From Methanogenium marinum (GTDB lineage: Archaea > Halobacteriota > Methanomicrobia > Methanomicrobiales > Methanomicrobiaceae): a DNA stretch of 64,000 bases. The stretch lies in NCBI RefSeq assembly GCF_028912405.1, contig NZ_JAKELO010000002.1, forward strand, positions 1,621,276 through 1,685,275. The letters are read 5' to 3'. The translations under genes and the position numbers were made by a program. This document shows, piece by piece, positions 24,946-34,763 of the stretch (positions are counted from its first letter, which is position 1; each line of letters begins with the position of its first letter). The notes beneath the pieces are model-generated. The model saw nothing but the letters and a program-made list of their open reading frames with translations. It was not told the origin of the DNA and made no database searches.

Positions 24946-26313
24946 TTATGTAAAACAATTGACGTGAACTTTTTGAGATGTCACTTCTTTGCTCAGTTCT
25001 TTTGAAATGTCCATCATAAATGAAGCAATTTCACCTGTTGGCAGTTTAAAAATAAAGTGAGTCAGCCAAGGGGAATTTTCATTTTTGATGTACTGGAGAG
25101 GGGGGACAATCTCCGGAATCTCTGTATTATCAACCCTGTTAAGTGCTTCACGGACACTATTAATCGGGAGATCGGGGAATTCTTCAAAGAGTTTTTTCCC
25201 GATTAATTCTTCTTTTTTCACCTGCAGTATGATTTCAAGGGCATTGTTGACATCTTTGATGATGAAATCATCTCCCTTATCAGCAGGCTGGTAAATTAGA
25301 ACACCGGTGCAGGTACCATTAAAGAATGAGCGATAGCGCGATTCATTAAATTTGAGTTCAATTTTTGCCATTCTGTCTGTTGTAACATCCATGAATAAAA
25401 GGGCAAATTCCTGCGATCCGGTTTCACTTGCGATATGGGTGAACGCTGCTTCAAAATAGCCTCTCCCCGATCTGGATGAAGAAATGATGTTGTCCCTCTT
25501 CAGGAGATCAAAATCACAGGTGATTTCGGTTCCTCCTGCTTTTCCATACATCAGCCCTTTTTTTATCTTATCTTTCTGGCAGACGAGGTTGAACAGATTT
25601 GTCCCTATTAGTTCATGGTAATCTTCAATTCCCAGGAGACTGAGGGCTGCCGCATTCGCATTGATGATGTTTCCCTCTTCATTGAAGAATAAGATTCCAC
25701 TGGGGACTCTTTTGAAGATTGTTCGTAGCTTTTCATCACTGATGGAGAGCGCTTCTTCCGTCTGTTTTTGATCCGTTATGTCGTTCAGGGAGATCATAAT
25801 GCTCTGATTTCCATCATGAGAAACCGTTGGGATAAATTTTATTGCATATATCCGGTTGGTTTTGTCATCGAGATGCAACATATCATCAAGAAACGTTTTT
25901 CCCTGAACCATTCTGTCAATATTTTTCTGAATCGCGATGTCAGAAAAAATATCCAATCCTGTTTCCTGGATATTTTTTCCAATGGGTTCTCTCTCATTTT
26001 TGATATTGAATTTTGAAAAAAAACTTTTATTGGCCATTAAAATCCGTGAATTCGAATCTATGATGACGATAATCTCATTAATACAATCAAAAAGAGATGT
26101 GGTGGGTATTCTGTCAGATATGGTATAGAGTTTCGATTTGCCATAGCAGCACATCGTTACCTGACCATTCAGTCTGAGTATTTCCAGATATTTTGAAGCA
26201 GTACTTCTGTGAATCCCCAGATTCCTTGAGATTGCTGAAATAGAAATTTTTTGTGGATGTTTCTCCTGAAGATATTCCCGGATGTTGGTGAGTGTATCCT
26301 GGTAACTTTCCAT
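24946..26313 (-). CDS. HTH-PAS transcriptional regulator/sensor
   Basis: A 455-residue cytosolic protein. An N-terminal helix-turn-helix (about 20-65, ISISAISRNLGIHRSTASKY) is followed by three PAS domains (about 72-185, 190-310 and 320-440). Linkers are of the ITDQKQTEEALSISDEKLR type. There is no histidine kinase or receiver domain, so it looks like a one-component regulator that senses a small molecule, redox state or gas through PAS and binds DNA directly. It is encoded upstream of adf on the same strand, 540 bases away, so it is a candidate regulator of adf; this is inference from proximity. Confidence 0.75.
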   Translation of the reverse strand: MESYQDTLTNIREYLQEKHPQKISISAISRNLGIHRSTASKYLEILRLNGQVTMCCYGKSKLYTISDRIPTTSLFDCINEIIVIIDSNSRILMANKSFFSKFNIKNEREPIGKNIQETGLDIFSDIAIQKNIDRMVQGKTFLDDMLHLDDKTNRIYAIKFIPTVSHDGNQSIMISLNDITDQKQTEEALSISDEKLRTIFKRVPSGILFFNEEGNIINANAAALSLLGIEDYHELIGTNLFNLVCQKDKIKKGLMYGKAGGTEITCDFDLLKRDNIISSSRSGRGYFEAAFTHIASETGSQEFALLFMDVTTDRMAKIELKFNESRYRSFFNGTCTGVLIYQPADKGDDFIIKDVNNALEIILQVKKEELIGKKLFEEFPDLPINSVREALNRVDNTEIPEIVPPLQYIKNENSPWLTHFIFKLPTGEIASFMMDISKELSKEVTSQKVHVNCFT

Positions 26314-26492
26314 CAGGGAGATATCTGTTCTACGGTTTATAAAATGGTATTATATCTCTGAAATTGTCTTTCCTGAAGCGGTTAATCCGGGTTAAATAAC
26401 GTTCCATGGAAGTCATTACGATTAAACTGCCCGGAATAAATTTCAAAAATGCACATCAAATCATTATTGCAAAAAGAATATGATAGCGAAAG

Positions 26493-26565
26493 CGCCCCCA
26501 ACAGGACTCGAACCTGTGACATTCTGGTTAACAGCCAGACACTCTACCAACTGAGTTATGGAGGC
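26493..26565 (-). tRNA. tRNA-Asn (anticodon GTT)
   Basis: The minus-strand sequence folds as a tRNA: acceptor GCCTCCA pairs with TGGGGGC, the anticodon stem TCTGG/CCAGA encloses the loop CTGTTAA with anticodon GTT, and the T arm is ACAGG-TTCGAGT-CCTGT. The discriminator base is G and CCA is not encoded. No intron is visible; length is 73 bases. Confidence 0.93.
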
Positions 26566-26612
26566 ATGCACAACCTGTGTGCTATACAAGGTCACAGTGA
26601 GGGATATTAAGA

Positions 26613-26939
26613 TTATTGATTTGTTGTGTTCTCTTTACGCATTGTTTCAAGAAGGACAATGATGTCATCAATCTCAGAATCAAGCGTTTCCATTCGCTGT
26701 TTGGCTGTTTCTGTCGCCATTGCGCCCGCAGGCGATGCCTGAATATACCCTTGGCCCTCGAGCACCTTTAGTGAGTAGCGCACCCGGTGTGCCGGCAGCC
26801 CCGTGAGTTCCGCAAGTTTCATGATACCAATCGGCTGATTCTCTGCTACGATGCGCACTACCCTGAGGTGACGTCCCACCAGTTCAACTTCAGACCGGAT
26901 CTTATCAAGCATCACTGTCGCCTGTATGTTCCCCTGCAC
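26613..26939 (-). CDS. Winged-helix transcriptional regulator, small
   Basis: A 108-residue protein with a helix-turn-helix at about 35-75 (IMKLAELTGLPAHRVRYSLK, then VLEGQGYIQASPAG) and a C-terminal helical tail ending in acidic and polar residues. It overlaps the upstream membrane protein gene by 35 bases, so the two are translated together. It probably represses or activates local genes; no ligand-binding domain is visible. Confidence 0.7.
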   Translation of the reverse strand: MQGNIQATVMLDKIRSEVELVGRHLRVVRIVAENQPIGIMKLAELTGLPAHRVRYSLKVLEGQGYIQASPAGAMATETAKQRMETLDSEIDDIIVLLETMRKENTTNQ

Positions 26940-27198
26940 TACCGGATGGTTCCCCTGGTTTCCCGGCTTCTTTATCCTGGGCCATCAGCCATTCCTTGTC
27001 ACTCTGGTAAGCGGTCCTGAAATACAGTGCCAGCACAATCGCTCCCACACCGCAAATACCTGCGATCTGGTAACTGTAGACGGGGATTACCCTGAATGCA
27101 GCAAGGATGGAAAGTGCCGCGAGGAGAAAAATACCGTTTAGAACCATGGTGAGCTTTGCAAATTTCATCCTGAATATCTGCTTTGCTGACTCGTCCAT
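26905..27198 (-). CDS. Small two-helix membrane protein
   Basis: A 97-residue protein with two hydrophobic helices (about 14-37 and 42-61) and a Gly/Ser/Glu-rich C-terminal tail. No family is recognised. It overlaps the following winged-helix gene, which suggests a membrane protein-regulator pair. It is divergent from the M24 peptidase gene. Confidence 0.6.
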   Translation of the reverse strand: MDESAKQIFRMKFAKLTMVLNGIFLLAALSILAAFRVIPVYSYQIAGICGVGAIVLALYFRTAYQSDKEWLMAQDKEAGKPGEPSGSAGEHTGDSDA

Positions 27199-27258
27199 TG
27201 TCCATATATCAACCCGTCAGGATAAAATTACTTGTGCTTTGGTCATCTATATTCAGGC

Positions 27259-28389
27259 ATGGACACACTCGATGAGGCCATTGAGAGAGCAGGAGCGGCA
27301 GCCTATGCCATCTATGCCTCTTCCCAGGATCCTGATATGAGATACCTGACGGAGTTTGTCACGTCAGATCCCCTGTTTTATATTAAAAAAAGAGGAGAAG
27401 AAGGAGTAATCATTGTCCCGCAGATGGAGATCGGGCGGGCGCAGGACGAAGCATCCTGTGATGCGATTACCCGTGGCGATGCAGGATTTTTTACTTATCT
27501 TGAAAAGGAGGTCAGTCCCTACCGGGCCGCCGCACGCATGGCATATGAATATGCAGGCGGAGATATCATCGTCCCTGGCACCTTCCCGCTTGCAATGGCT
27601 GAAGATATCCGGTCATTCTGTAGGGTCACTGTTGATACCAACACGGTTGAAAACATGCGGGAAGTAAAAAGTTCCCTTGAGTGTGATGCAATCCGGGCAG
27701 CCCAGGAACGTACAAACGAGGTAATGGCACTTGCTGAAGATATCATCCGGCATGCCACCGTAAAAGACGGTGCTCTCTGGCATGAGGGTGCCCCCTTGAC
27801 CTCCGATACCCTTCGACGGGAGATGCACTGCTGGCTCCTCCGTCATGGATACACCGCACGCGATACCATTGTTTCATGCGGAGAAGAAACAGCCCAGCCG
27901 CACAATCCCGGGTCGGGCACCCTTCTCGCAGACGAACCAATTCTCATTGATGTATTCCCACAGGATGAAAAGACCGGCTACTTTGCTGATATGACCCGGA
28001 CATTTGTGAAAGGGGAACCGTCCCCTGAGATACAGGAAATATATGACACCGTTCGTGACGGGCAGACCCTCGCAGAAGAGATGCTCAGGCCGGGGGTAAC
28101 CGGTGCAGAGGTGCACAATGCTGTACTTGACCTTTTTACTGAACGGGGATATGCAACCGGAGATGAAGGGTTTATCCACAGTCTGGGCCACGGAGTTGGC
28201 CTGCAGATCCACGAAGGGCCATCCCTCTCCCCACGGGCTGACACCCCGCTTGTGGCGGGAAATGTGGTCACTGTTGAACCGGGTCTCTATTACCGGAATG
28301 CCGGGGGTGTCCGGATCGAGGATCTTGGTGTTATAACCAAAGATGGTTTCGTCTGTTACACGAAATACAAGAGAAGACTGATCGTATGA
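27259..28389 (+). CDS. Xaa-Pro dipeptidase/aminopeptidase-like M24 peptidase
   Basis: About 376 residues. The N-terminal half is a creatinase-like domain (DPDMRYLTEFVTSDPLFYI). The C-terminal half is the pita-bread M24 domain with the dinuclear metal ligands visible as LIDVFPQDEKTGYFADMT (two Asp), HSLGHGVGLQIHEGP (His), VTVEPGLY (Glu) and VRIEDLG (Glu). It probably cleaves X-Pro bonds in peptides. The stop overlaps the following methionine aminopeptidase gene as ATGA. The ATG at 27259 is chosen over a frame extension upstream. Confidence 0.85.
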   Translation: MDTLDEAIERAGAAAYAIYASSQDPDMRYLTEFVTSDPLFYIKKRGEEGVIIVPQMEIGRAQDEASCDAITRGDAGFFTYLEKEVSPYRAAARMAYEYAGGDIIVPGTFPLAMAEDIRSFCRVTVDTNTVENMREVKSSLECDAIRAAQERTNEVMALAEDIIRHATVKDGALWHEGAPLTSDTLRREMHCWLLRHGYTARDTIVSCGEETAQPHNPGSGTLLADEPILIDVFPQDEKTGYFADMTRTFVKGEPSPEIQEIYDTVRDGQTLAEEMLRPGVTGAEVHNAVLDLFTERGYATGDEGFIHSLGHGVGLQIHEGPSLSPRADTPLVAGNVVTVEPGLYYRNAGGVRIEDLGVITKDGFVCYTKYKRRLIV

Positions 28390-29261
28390 ACGATGATATT
28401 TACTCTGCATATATGGAAGCCGGAGCACTTGCGAAGCGATTCCGTGAGGAAGCTGCCGCAATGGTTGTCCCGGGCGCTTCAATTCTGGAACTTGTGGACA
28501 CCATTGAACAGGCTATCCTCGATGAAGGTGCCGGGATTGCCTTTCCGCTTAATATCTCTATAAATGAGGATGCTGCCCATGATACCGCGGGGCCGGGGGA
28601 TGAACGTCTCTTCTCTGAAGGAGATGTGGTAAAAGTTGACCTTGGGGTGCATATTGATGGGTATGTGGCGGACACGGCACAGACCGTTGACCTTGGAGAT
28701 AATGCTCTCCTCGTCGAAGCATCACGGGAAGCTCTCAATGCAGCCATTGCACTGGTGCGCCCGGGTGTCACTGCAGGGGAACTGGGCACAGTTATCCAGC
28801 ATGAAATAGAATCACGAGGGTTCCGGCCAGTGGCAAATCTCACCGGTCACGGCCTCTCTCAATATTATCTCCACGGTGAACCGATGATCCCCAATGTTGC
28901 CATGAAAGGGGGGGCAGTCTTCGAAGAAGGTATGGTGTTTGCAGTTGAACCATTTGCATCCACTGGGGCAGGGATGGTATCTGACAGTGCCCGTACTATG
29001 ATCTACAGCCAGATAGCAAACCGTGGGGTTCGCCTTGCATCCGCGAAACGGGTCATGAACCAGATCCGCGATCGGCGCTCCCTGCCGTTTTCCCGACGCT
29101 GGCTGACGGGTGATAAGATTGACTTAGCACTCTCCGCCCTGAAGAGGAGTGGCGTGGTGCGGGGTTATCCAGTCCTTCACGATATTCCCGGGTCACTTAT
29201 CTCTCAGACAGAACATACTCTTATTGTCACTGAAGATGGCTGTGTGGCAACAACTCTTTAG
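28386..29261 (+). CDS. map: Methionine aminopeptidase, archaeal type II
   Basis: A 291-residue M24 metallopeptidase. Metal ligands are visible in KVDLGVHIDGYVADTAQT (two Asp), NLTGHGLSQY (His), FAVEPFAS (Glu) and SQTEHTL (Glu). The insertion between them near RDRRSLPFSRRWL is typical of type II enzymes. It removes initiator methionine from nascent proteins. It is translationally coupled to the preceding Xaa-Pro peptidase gene by a 4-base overlap. Confidence 0.9.
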   Translation: MNDDIYSAYMEAGALAKRFREEAAAMVVPGASILELVDTIEQAILDEGAGIAFPLNISINEDAAHDTAGPGDERLFSEGDVVKVDLGVHIDGYVADTAQTVDLGDNALLVEASREALNAAIALVRPGVTAGELGTVIQHEIESRGFRPVANLTGHGLSQYYLHGEPMIPNVAMKGGAVFEEGMVFAVEPFASTGAGMVSDSARTMIYSQIANRGVRLASAKRVMNQIRDRRSLPFSRRWLTGDKIDLALSALKRSGVVRGYPVLHDIPGSLISQTEHTLIVTEDGCVATTL

Positions 29262-29303
29262 CCAACCTTTTTTGTTCCCTGCGTAGTATATCTCCTGTTA
29301 CGC

Positions 29304-30581
29304 ATGTCTGATGATGCTGATTCAATGGTTCTTGATCTCATGGAGATTCTCCTGACGGCCGCAGTCGCCAATGAATACCCCGAGATCTCGAAGAATGATC
29401 TGCCGCAGAAATTACGGAAAATAACCGGTGTGTCCGGAGCAGCGTCAGAATTCAAACGACCGCTGGTGATAAGCGAAGGTCTCCTTGAACGGGAGATGGG
29501 GGTGAGCGGCGCTTATGGGCACCTGCGCACAAATCCCTTCGTTGACTATGATGAGTTTGGGCAGCGGCTCTCCATCACCACGCTTGCACCTGCGATGCAA
29601 TGGTTTGTGAAGAAAGGGGGTAAAAAATCAATAGAGCAGAATCCTGCACTTGCACAATATGCAGAAAAAAACAATATAGGGACGTTTTCCTATCAGGATG
29701 CACTGAAGAAGACAGGCCGTTTTGAAGACTCTGTTGAGTATATTGAGGCAAAGATTGCCCCAATCGTTGCCGAGTCTGAGGAGATGCGCAATGCCCGTGA
29801 CCTGATCATCATCTACGCACCGGATGAGATGGAGTTTAGTATGGATAATCTTGTCTGCACGAGGGGGCAGATGGACACGATCAAAAAAATCGATGTGGCA
29901 CTCAAAAATCGCGATTTCCTACGTGATCACCGGATATATGAGTTTGGAAAACTTCTCTTTGTAGGTCCTCCCGGCACCGGTAAGACATCTCTTGCCCTCG
30001 CTCTGTCGCGTGAACTGCATATGCCCCTCCTTGAAGTCCGTCTTGCGATGATCACATCTCAGTATCTGGGAGAGACCTCCAAGAATATCGACCGCATATT
30101 TGAGCTTGCCCGGCGTCTTGCTCCCTGTATACTCTTTATAGATGAGTTTGATTTTGTTGCAAAGTCCCGTCTCACTGATGATAACGCTGCAATGAAGCGG
30201 GCAGTAAATATGCTCCTGAAAAACATTGATATGGTCAGTTTTGTCAAAAACGGCGTCCTTCTCATTGGCGCAACCAATCATCCTGCCCTGCTGGACGAAG
30301 CGGCATGGCGGCGCTTCGATGATGTTGTGGAGTTCCCAATGCCTGACCAGGTGATGCGGGGGAACATCCTGCGTGCGGTCACGTCCCTGATTGAGTGTGA
30401 ATGCGACTTTGATTCCGTTGCTGAGGAGACCGAAGGATTTTCTGGTGCAGACCTGCGGATGATGGTCAAAGAAGCGATCATGTCTGCCCTCACAGACAAC
30501 CGTCATAAGGTAACTGCTGAGGATATTGAAGTCGGGATGCAGAATCTCAAGAACCGTCATATCATCCGGAGCAATATCTGA
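29304..30581 (+). CDS. AAA+ ATPase with uncharacterised N-terminal domain
   Basis: A 425-residue protein. Residues 1-185 are an N-terminal domain without recognised family. The AAA module follows: Walker A FVGPPGTGKTSLALAL, Walker B CILFIDEFDFVAKS, sensor 1 LLIGATNHPALLD, arginine finger region EAAWRRFDDVVEFPMP and sensor 2-like FSGADLRMMVKEA. It resembles FtsH/Cdc48-class unfoldases but lacks a protease domain or transmembrane helices. It follows map by 42 bases on the same strand and may form one transcript with the peptidase genes and the MBL gene. Confidence 0.8.
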   Translation: MSDDADSMVLDLMEILLTAAVANEYPEISKNDLPQKLRKITGVSGAASEFKRPLVISEGLLEREMGVSGAYGHLRTNPFVDYDEFGQRLSITTLAPAMQWFVKKGGKKSIEQNPALAQYAEKNNIGTFSYQDALKKTGRFEDSVEYIEAKIAPIVAESEEMRNARDLIIIYAPDEMEFSMDNLVCTRGQMDTIKKIDVALKNRDFLRDHRIYEFGKLLFVGPPGTGKTSLALALSRELHMPLLEVRLAMITSQYLGETSKNIDRIFELARRLAPCILFIDEFDFVAKSRLTDDNAAMKRAVNMLLKNIDMVSFVKNGVLLIGATNHPALLDEAAWRRFDDVVEFPMPDQVMRGNILRAVTSLIECECDFDSVAEETEGFSGADLRMMVKEAIMSALTDNRHKVTAEDIEVGMQNLKNRHIIRSNI

Positions 30582-30600
30582 ATTTCGGGTGTCTGTTTAT

Positions 30601-31326
30601 ATGACCGTGAAAATCACACTTCTCGGAACCGGTGATACCACCGGAACTCCTCTTGTCGGGTGCACCTGTCCGATCTGTACCGAAGGTGCTGCATCGGGGA
30701 GGGAACGTCTCCGCACCTCTCTTCTGGTGGAACATGAGGGGTTCACCCTCCTCATTGACACTTCACCTGATCTCCGCCGCCAGCTGCTCCAGACAGGTTC
30801 CCCTCATATTGATGCTGTGATCTGGACACATGGGCACTATGATCACTTTGCAGGGTTTAATGACTTTTACCGTGTCCAGAGATATCCGCCCGGGTATGGC
30901 GCCCCTGTGGTAGTGGAATATATGCAGAATCAGTTTCATTTCATTCGGTTTACTGCCCACCCTCAGGAGCCGTATGTTCCGTTCACCCTCGGTGGGTTAA
31001 CGATCACCCTTGGAGAAGTGAATCACCCTCCCGCCCCGACCTTTGGCCTTCTGATTGAAGATGGTGAGACACGTGTCGGGTATACAGCTGATACAAACCC
31101 TGACATTCCCCAACGGACGAAAGATCTCCTGGATGGATGTGATCTTTTCTTTGCTGACGCGCTCTTTCCGAATGGGATCGTACACCCGAAGCACATGAAC
31201 TATTCAGAAGCAGTATCACTTGCCGGCGAATTGCATGCAAAGGATTTCCGCCTTGTTCATCTCTCCCATAAAATTGGGTGGGATGCGCCGCATATCGGGT
31301 ATGATGGGGATACATTTGTGCTCTGA
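30601..31326 (+). CDS. Metallo-beta-lactamase fold hydrolase, PhnP-like
   Basis: A 241-residue protein. The metal site is visible as WTHGHYDHFAG (HxHxDH), with further ligands in GYTADTN and the final HLSHK. A Cys pair near the N-terminus (GCTCPICTEG) matches the structural zinc site of PhnP/cyclic phosphodiesterase-like enzymes. It probably hydrolyses a cyclic or linear phosphodiester. The ATG at 30601 is right before MTVKITLLGTGDTTGTP, the conserved family start. It is 19 bases after the AAA gene. Confidence 0.8.
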   Translation: MTVKITLLGTGDTTGTPLVGCTCPICTEGAASGRERLRTSLLVEHEGFTLLIDTSPDLRRQLLQTGSPHIDAVIWTHGHYDHFAGFNDFYRVQRYPPGYGAPVVVEYMQNQFHFIRFTAHPQEPYVPFTLGGLTITLGEVNHPPAPTFGLLIEDGETRVGYTADTNPDIPQRTKDLLDGCDLFFADALFPNGIVHPKHMNYSEAVSLAGELHAKDFRLVHLSHKIGWDAPHIGYDGDTFVL

Positions 31327-31387
31327 GAGATATCACTCATTGTATTCCATGGAGGGTGGTTCCTGTCCCATCTGCCGGGGGTCACCC

Positions 31388-31398
31388 ATATATATTTA
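31388..31398 (+). promoter_or_regulatory. TATA box for rpoL
   Basis: ATATATATTTA lies 31 bases before the rpoL ATG, so transcription would start within about 10 bases of the start codon: a short-leader or leaderless mRNA. Confidence 0.5.
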
Positions 31399-31428
31399 GC
31401 CGTTCATTCACAGAACTATTGCGTACTT

Positions 31429-31698
31429 ATGGAGATCAAAATTCTTGAGCTCAATCCCGACAGCGTGAAGATCCTCTTTGTCGGTGAGAGCCACACATAT
31501 ATGAATGCCCTAACTCATGAGATTCTCACAGATACTCGTGTGGATATGGCATCCTATAATCCGAAGTTCGATTTCACTGATCCAGAGTTATTTGTTTCAA
31601 CCAAAGATGGTGTAGAACCCATTTCTGTCATCATCGATGCAGCACGTCGAATCAGTGCAGACTGTGCTGAGCTGCTGGAAGCAATTGCACAGTCTTAG
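31429..31698 (+). CDS. rpoL: DNA-directed RNA polymerase subunit L
   Basis: An 89-residue protein of the Rpb11/RpoL family. SHTYMNALTHEIL is the family start of the dimerisation helix region, and the C-terminal helix reads VIIDAARRISADCAELLEAI. It pairs with RpoD to form the alpha-like assembly platform of archaeal RNA polymerase. Length is standard. A TATA box lies just upstream. Confidence 0.9.
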   Translation: MEIKILELNPDSVKILFVGESHTYMNALTHEILTDTRVDMASYNPKFDFTDPELFVSTKDGVEPISVIIDAARRISADCAELLEAIAQS

Positions 31699-31864
31699 AT
31701 AAAATACTCTTATTTTTTTGATTCAGCAGGATAGCAATGCCTGCAGATCATTTTAGACATCCTGGCAGAAAATGAGCTAAAGCACCCAAACCAGCCAAAA
31801 CGCATGGCTAAGGGAAATATACTGTTTTAGAAAGGTTCAAAATCTGAAAAAAAGGGAGAGAAAC

Positions 31865-32476
31865 TTATAATCGTTCGGTGAAGACGATTGATCCGGCCAC
31901 ACGGGTGATTCGGATTGCTAATTTCTGGCCGGGTTTTCCACCGCTGACATACATTGTGTACTTGCCGATTCTGACCACACCATCCCCGCGCTTTGATATG
32001 GACTGAATCTCAACTGTCATCTCTTTGCCCTCTTCCAGCTGGTTTGCCACTGATTCCGGACGTGCACGGCGCTTTCTGACTGGCCTGTGACTGCCACATG
32101 CATCACAACGCAGAAGGGTGATACGTCCGTCTTTTACGAGGCGGGTGTCAGGTTTTCCGCACTCGGAACACATGACGTAATCTTCTGTGTACTTCTTCAC
32201 CAGGTTCTTGATCAGGTCAATTTCAAACTTACCATTGAAGACCGCCCGGTTTCCGTCTATCTTGCCGGATGTCCCCAGTTCACCCAGCATAAATTTCATC
32301 AGATGGTCTGGTTCACGGCGAAGAATCGATGCGATCTCTCCGAAGTTCTCAAGGACAGTTGTTTTCCCCTCAATAAACACCCTTGCCGGAGGAACAGTAA
32401 ACCGTCCCTCATCACCGGAGGTCTCAGTGATATTTTCATAGGCATGGTCAAGCAGCGCTTCATATGGATCAGGCAT
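31865..32476 (-). CDS. Translation initiation factor aIF2 beta subunit with C-terminal TRAM domain
   Basis: A 203-residue protein. Residues 1-135 are the aIF2-beta/eIF5 domain, ending in the C4 zinc finger [17 protein letters not shown] and CDACGSH. Residues about 145-203 are a TRAM domain ([26 protein letters not shown]), an RNA-binding module found on this factor in several methanogens. It helps deliver initiator tRNA to the ribosome as part of aIF2. The ATG at 32476 is used because homologues begin [13 protein letters not shown]. It is divergent from purL. Confidence 0.88.
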   Translation of the reverse strand: MPDPYEALLDHAYENITETSGDEGRFTVPPARVFIEGKTTVLENFGEIASILRREPDHLMKFMLGELGTSGKIDGNRAVFNGKFEIDLIKNLVKKYTEDYVMCSECGKPDTRLVKDGRITLLRCDACGSHRPVRKRRARPESVANQLEEGKEMTVEIQSISKRGDGVVRIGKYTMYVSGGKPGQKLAIRITRVAGSIVFTERL

Positions 32477-32641
32477 GCTGGTACCATTTGTACTGTAATG
32501 TATTAATAGTGTTTTTTGGCGCCCTGTGTTCCGGCAAAAAAATTTCCTCCGTGCTATCCGGGCCACACGTTCTGTCCCTGCCTATCGGTAGGATGCCGTA
32601 TGCGCATCATTATTAGCGCAGGTGTCAAACCATTTTGCATC

Positions 32642-34711
32642 ATGGTATCTGCCGGTGACCTTGCCTATCTTGAAGAAAAACTGAAGCGGCCAATAACTCC
32701 GCTCGAATACGCCTGTTTTGAAAATCTCTGGAGTGAACACTGCAGTTATCGTTCAACAAAAGCATTCCTGAAGACTCTGCCAACTACCGGTGAAAATGTC
32801 CTTCTGGGGCCTGGGGATGATGCAGCCATTGTAAAATATTCTGACGATATTGCACTTGCAATCGGCATGGAATCTCATAACCATCCCAGCTATGTGGACC
32901 CCTTTGACGGGGCCGCAACTGGCGTTGGTGGTATTGTAAGGGATATCATTTCCATGGGGGCCAAACCAATTGCCCTTATGGATCTCCTTTACTTTGGCCA
33001 GATCACCGAAGAGAAGAACCGGTACCTGCTTGAGCATGTAGTGCAGGGAATTGGTGACTACGGTAACTGTATCGGTGTCCCGGTCGTCCGGGGAGAAGTG
33101 ACATTTGACAGAGGTTATTCCGGCAATCCCCTTGTCAACGTTGTTTGTGTGGGAATTGTTGATCCGGATAAATACCTCACCGCCCGTGTAAAGAAGCCGG
33201 GCAACCGGCTGGTTCTTTATGGTGCAGCAACAGGGAGAGATGGCCTCGGCGGGGCATCGTTTGCCTCCCGTGACCTCTCAGAGGATGCAGAGGCTGAAGA
33301 CCGGCCCTGTGTTCAGGTTGGCGACCCTTACACAGAAAAACTGCTCATCGATGCCACACTTGAGATGACAGCCACCGGGAAGATAGTGGCATGTCGTGAC
33401 CTGGGTGCGGCAGGACTTGCGGGTGCATCATCTGAGATGTCCTCCAGTTATGGGGCCCGCATTGAGGCAGATTGTGTTCATCTGCGGGAGAATGGCATGA
33501 ATGAGGTTGAAATTATGCTTGCCGAATCCCAGGAGCGGATGCTCATGGAGGTCGCAAAAGATGATATTCCGGCACTTGCCGTTATCATGGAGAAGTACAG
33601 TCTCCAATGGCGTGATATTGGTGAAGTTATAGAAGAGGCACGCTATATTGTCACCTTTGAAGGAAACATGGTATGTGACCTGCCGATTGATCTGCTGGTT
33701 GAAGGGGCGCCCGGTGAGGCATGGCATGCTGAACCATATTCACATGAACGTCCTTACCAGGCACCGGGAGGGGATCTCAAAGATCTCTGCCTTTCGGTTC
33801 TTTCCCATCCTGATGTGGCCCGCAAAGACTGGATCTCCCGCCAGTATGACCACGATGTGCAGCTGCGTACGGTGTCTGTTGCAGGCGGGGCCGGCCTTCT
33901 CCGTCTTGGTGATAGCGCTCTCGCTCTTTCCTGTGGCTGTTCCCCGCGTCATATTGAACTGAAACCATATGAAGGGGCTGCAAACACGGTGTATGAAAAT
34001 GCTGCAAATCTTGCCTGTGTTGGCAGTAATCCTCTCTGCGTGGTGAACTGCCTGAACTTTGCAAGCCCTGTTCACCCGGAGATCTACTGGCAGCTGGGTG
34101 AGGCAGTCCGGGGTATGGGCGACATGGCAATTGCCATCGGCGCTCCGGTGGTGGGTGGCAATGTCTCACTCTATAACGAGAGTGATGAGTTTGGAACACG
34201 GATTCTTCCGACTCCCTCCATTGGGATGGCAGGAAAGGGACCGGTAATCCGGTACACACTGCCGGCAGATGGGGCCACGCTTGCCATTGCCGGGACGTCT
34301 GCTCCTGCTCTGGGTGGTTCAGTACTGGATATCGTGACCGGTTGCGGTGGCGAGGCTCCGGAAATGGCTGACCCCTCGATCCTTGAAAAAATACGCTTGT
34401 TTGTACAAAATGGTGGATTTGCAGCAGACATCTCGGCAGGGGGGTTAATCGCAGCCCTTGCGGAGTGTGCACCTGCTGCCACAGTCAGCCTTGCGGGTGA
34501 TGCAATATCTGCTCTCTTTGATGAATCTTCGGGCAGGTTCCTGATTGCTTATGCCGATAAATCTCTTGCAGAAGGACTTGACGCAGTTGAAATCGGTGCT
34601 GTAGGTGGGGATGGACTTATCATATCTGTAAGTGGAATGACTATTAGGTTCACACTTCAGGAAACAGAAGCAGCACTGGACGCGCTGACATCAGTAATGT
34701 ATGCTGAGTAG
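32642..34711 (+). CDS. purL: Phosphoribosylformylglycinamidine synthase subunit PurL
   Basis: About 689 residues, the length of the small PurL type that works with PurQ and PurS. Motifs are CFENLWSEHCSYRSTK, GPGDDAAIV, AIGMESHNHPSYVDP, GIGDYGNCIGVP, AIGAPVVGGNVSLYNES and the C-terminal AIR synthase-like domain. It converts FGAR to FGAM with ATP and glutamine-derived ammonia in purine synthesis. The start at 32642 matches family length; an ATG at 32599 in frame is an alternative. Partners are not in this window. Confidence 0.92.
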   Translation: MVSAGDLAYLEEKLKRPITPLEYACFENLWSEHCSYRSTKAFLKTLPTTGENVLLGPGDDAAIVKYSDDIALAIGMESHNHPSYVDPFDGAATGVGGIVRDIISMGAKPIALMDLLYFGQITEEKNRYLLEHVVQGIGDYGNCIGVPVVRGEVTFDRGYSGNPLVNVVCVGIVDPDKYLTARVKKPGNRLVLYGAATGRDGLGGASFASRDLSEDAEAEDRPCVQVGDPYTEKLLIDATLEMTATGKIVACRDLGAAGLAGASSEMSSSYGARIEADCVHLRENGMNEVEIMLAESQERMLMEVAKDDIPALAVIMEKYSLQWRDIGEVIEEARYIVTFEGNMVCDLPIDLLVEGAPGEAWHAEPYSHERPYQAPGGDLKDLCLSVLSHPDVARKDWISRQYDHDVQLRTVSVAGGAGLLRLGDSALALSCGCSPRHIELKPYEGAANTVYENAANLACVGSNPLCVVNCLNFASPVHPEIYWQLGEAVRGMGDMAIAIGAPVVGGNVSLYNESDEFGTRILPTPSIGMAGKGPVIRYTLPADGATLAIAGTSAPALGGSVLDIVTGCGGEAPEMADPSILEKIRLFVQNGGFAADISAGGLIAALAECAPAATVSLAGDAISALFDESSGRFLIAYADKSLAEGLDAVEIGAVGGDGLIISVSGMTIRFTLQETEAALDALTSVMYAE

Positions 34712-34763
34712 AAGGGGCAGAATACACACAGTAATTTACTAAAAAATAGGGGGATACCACACA

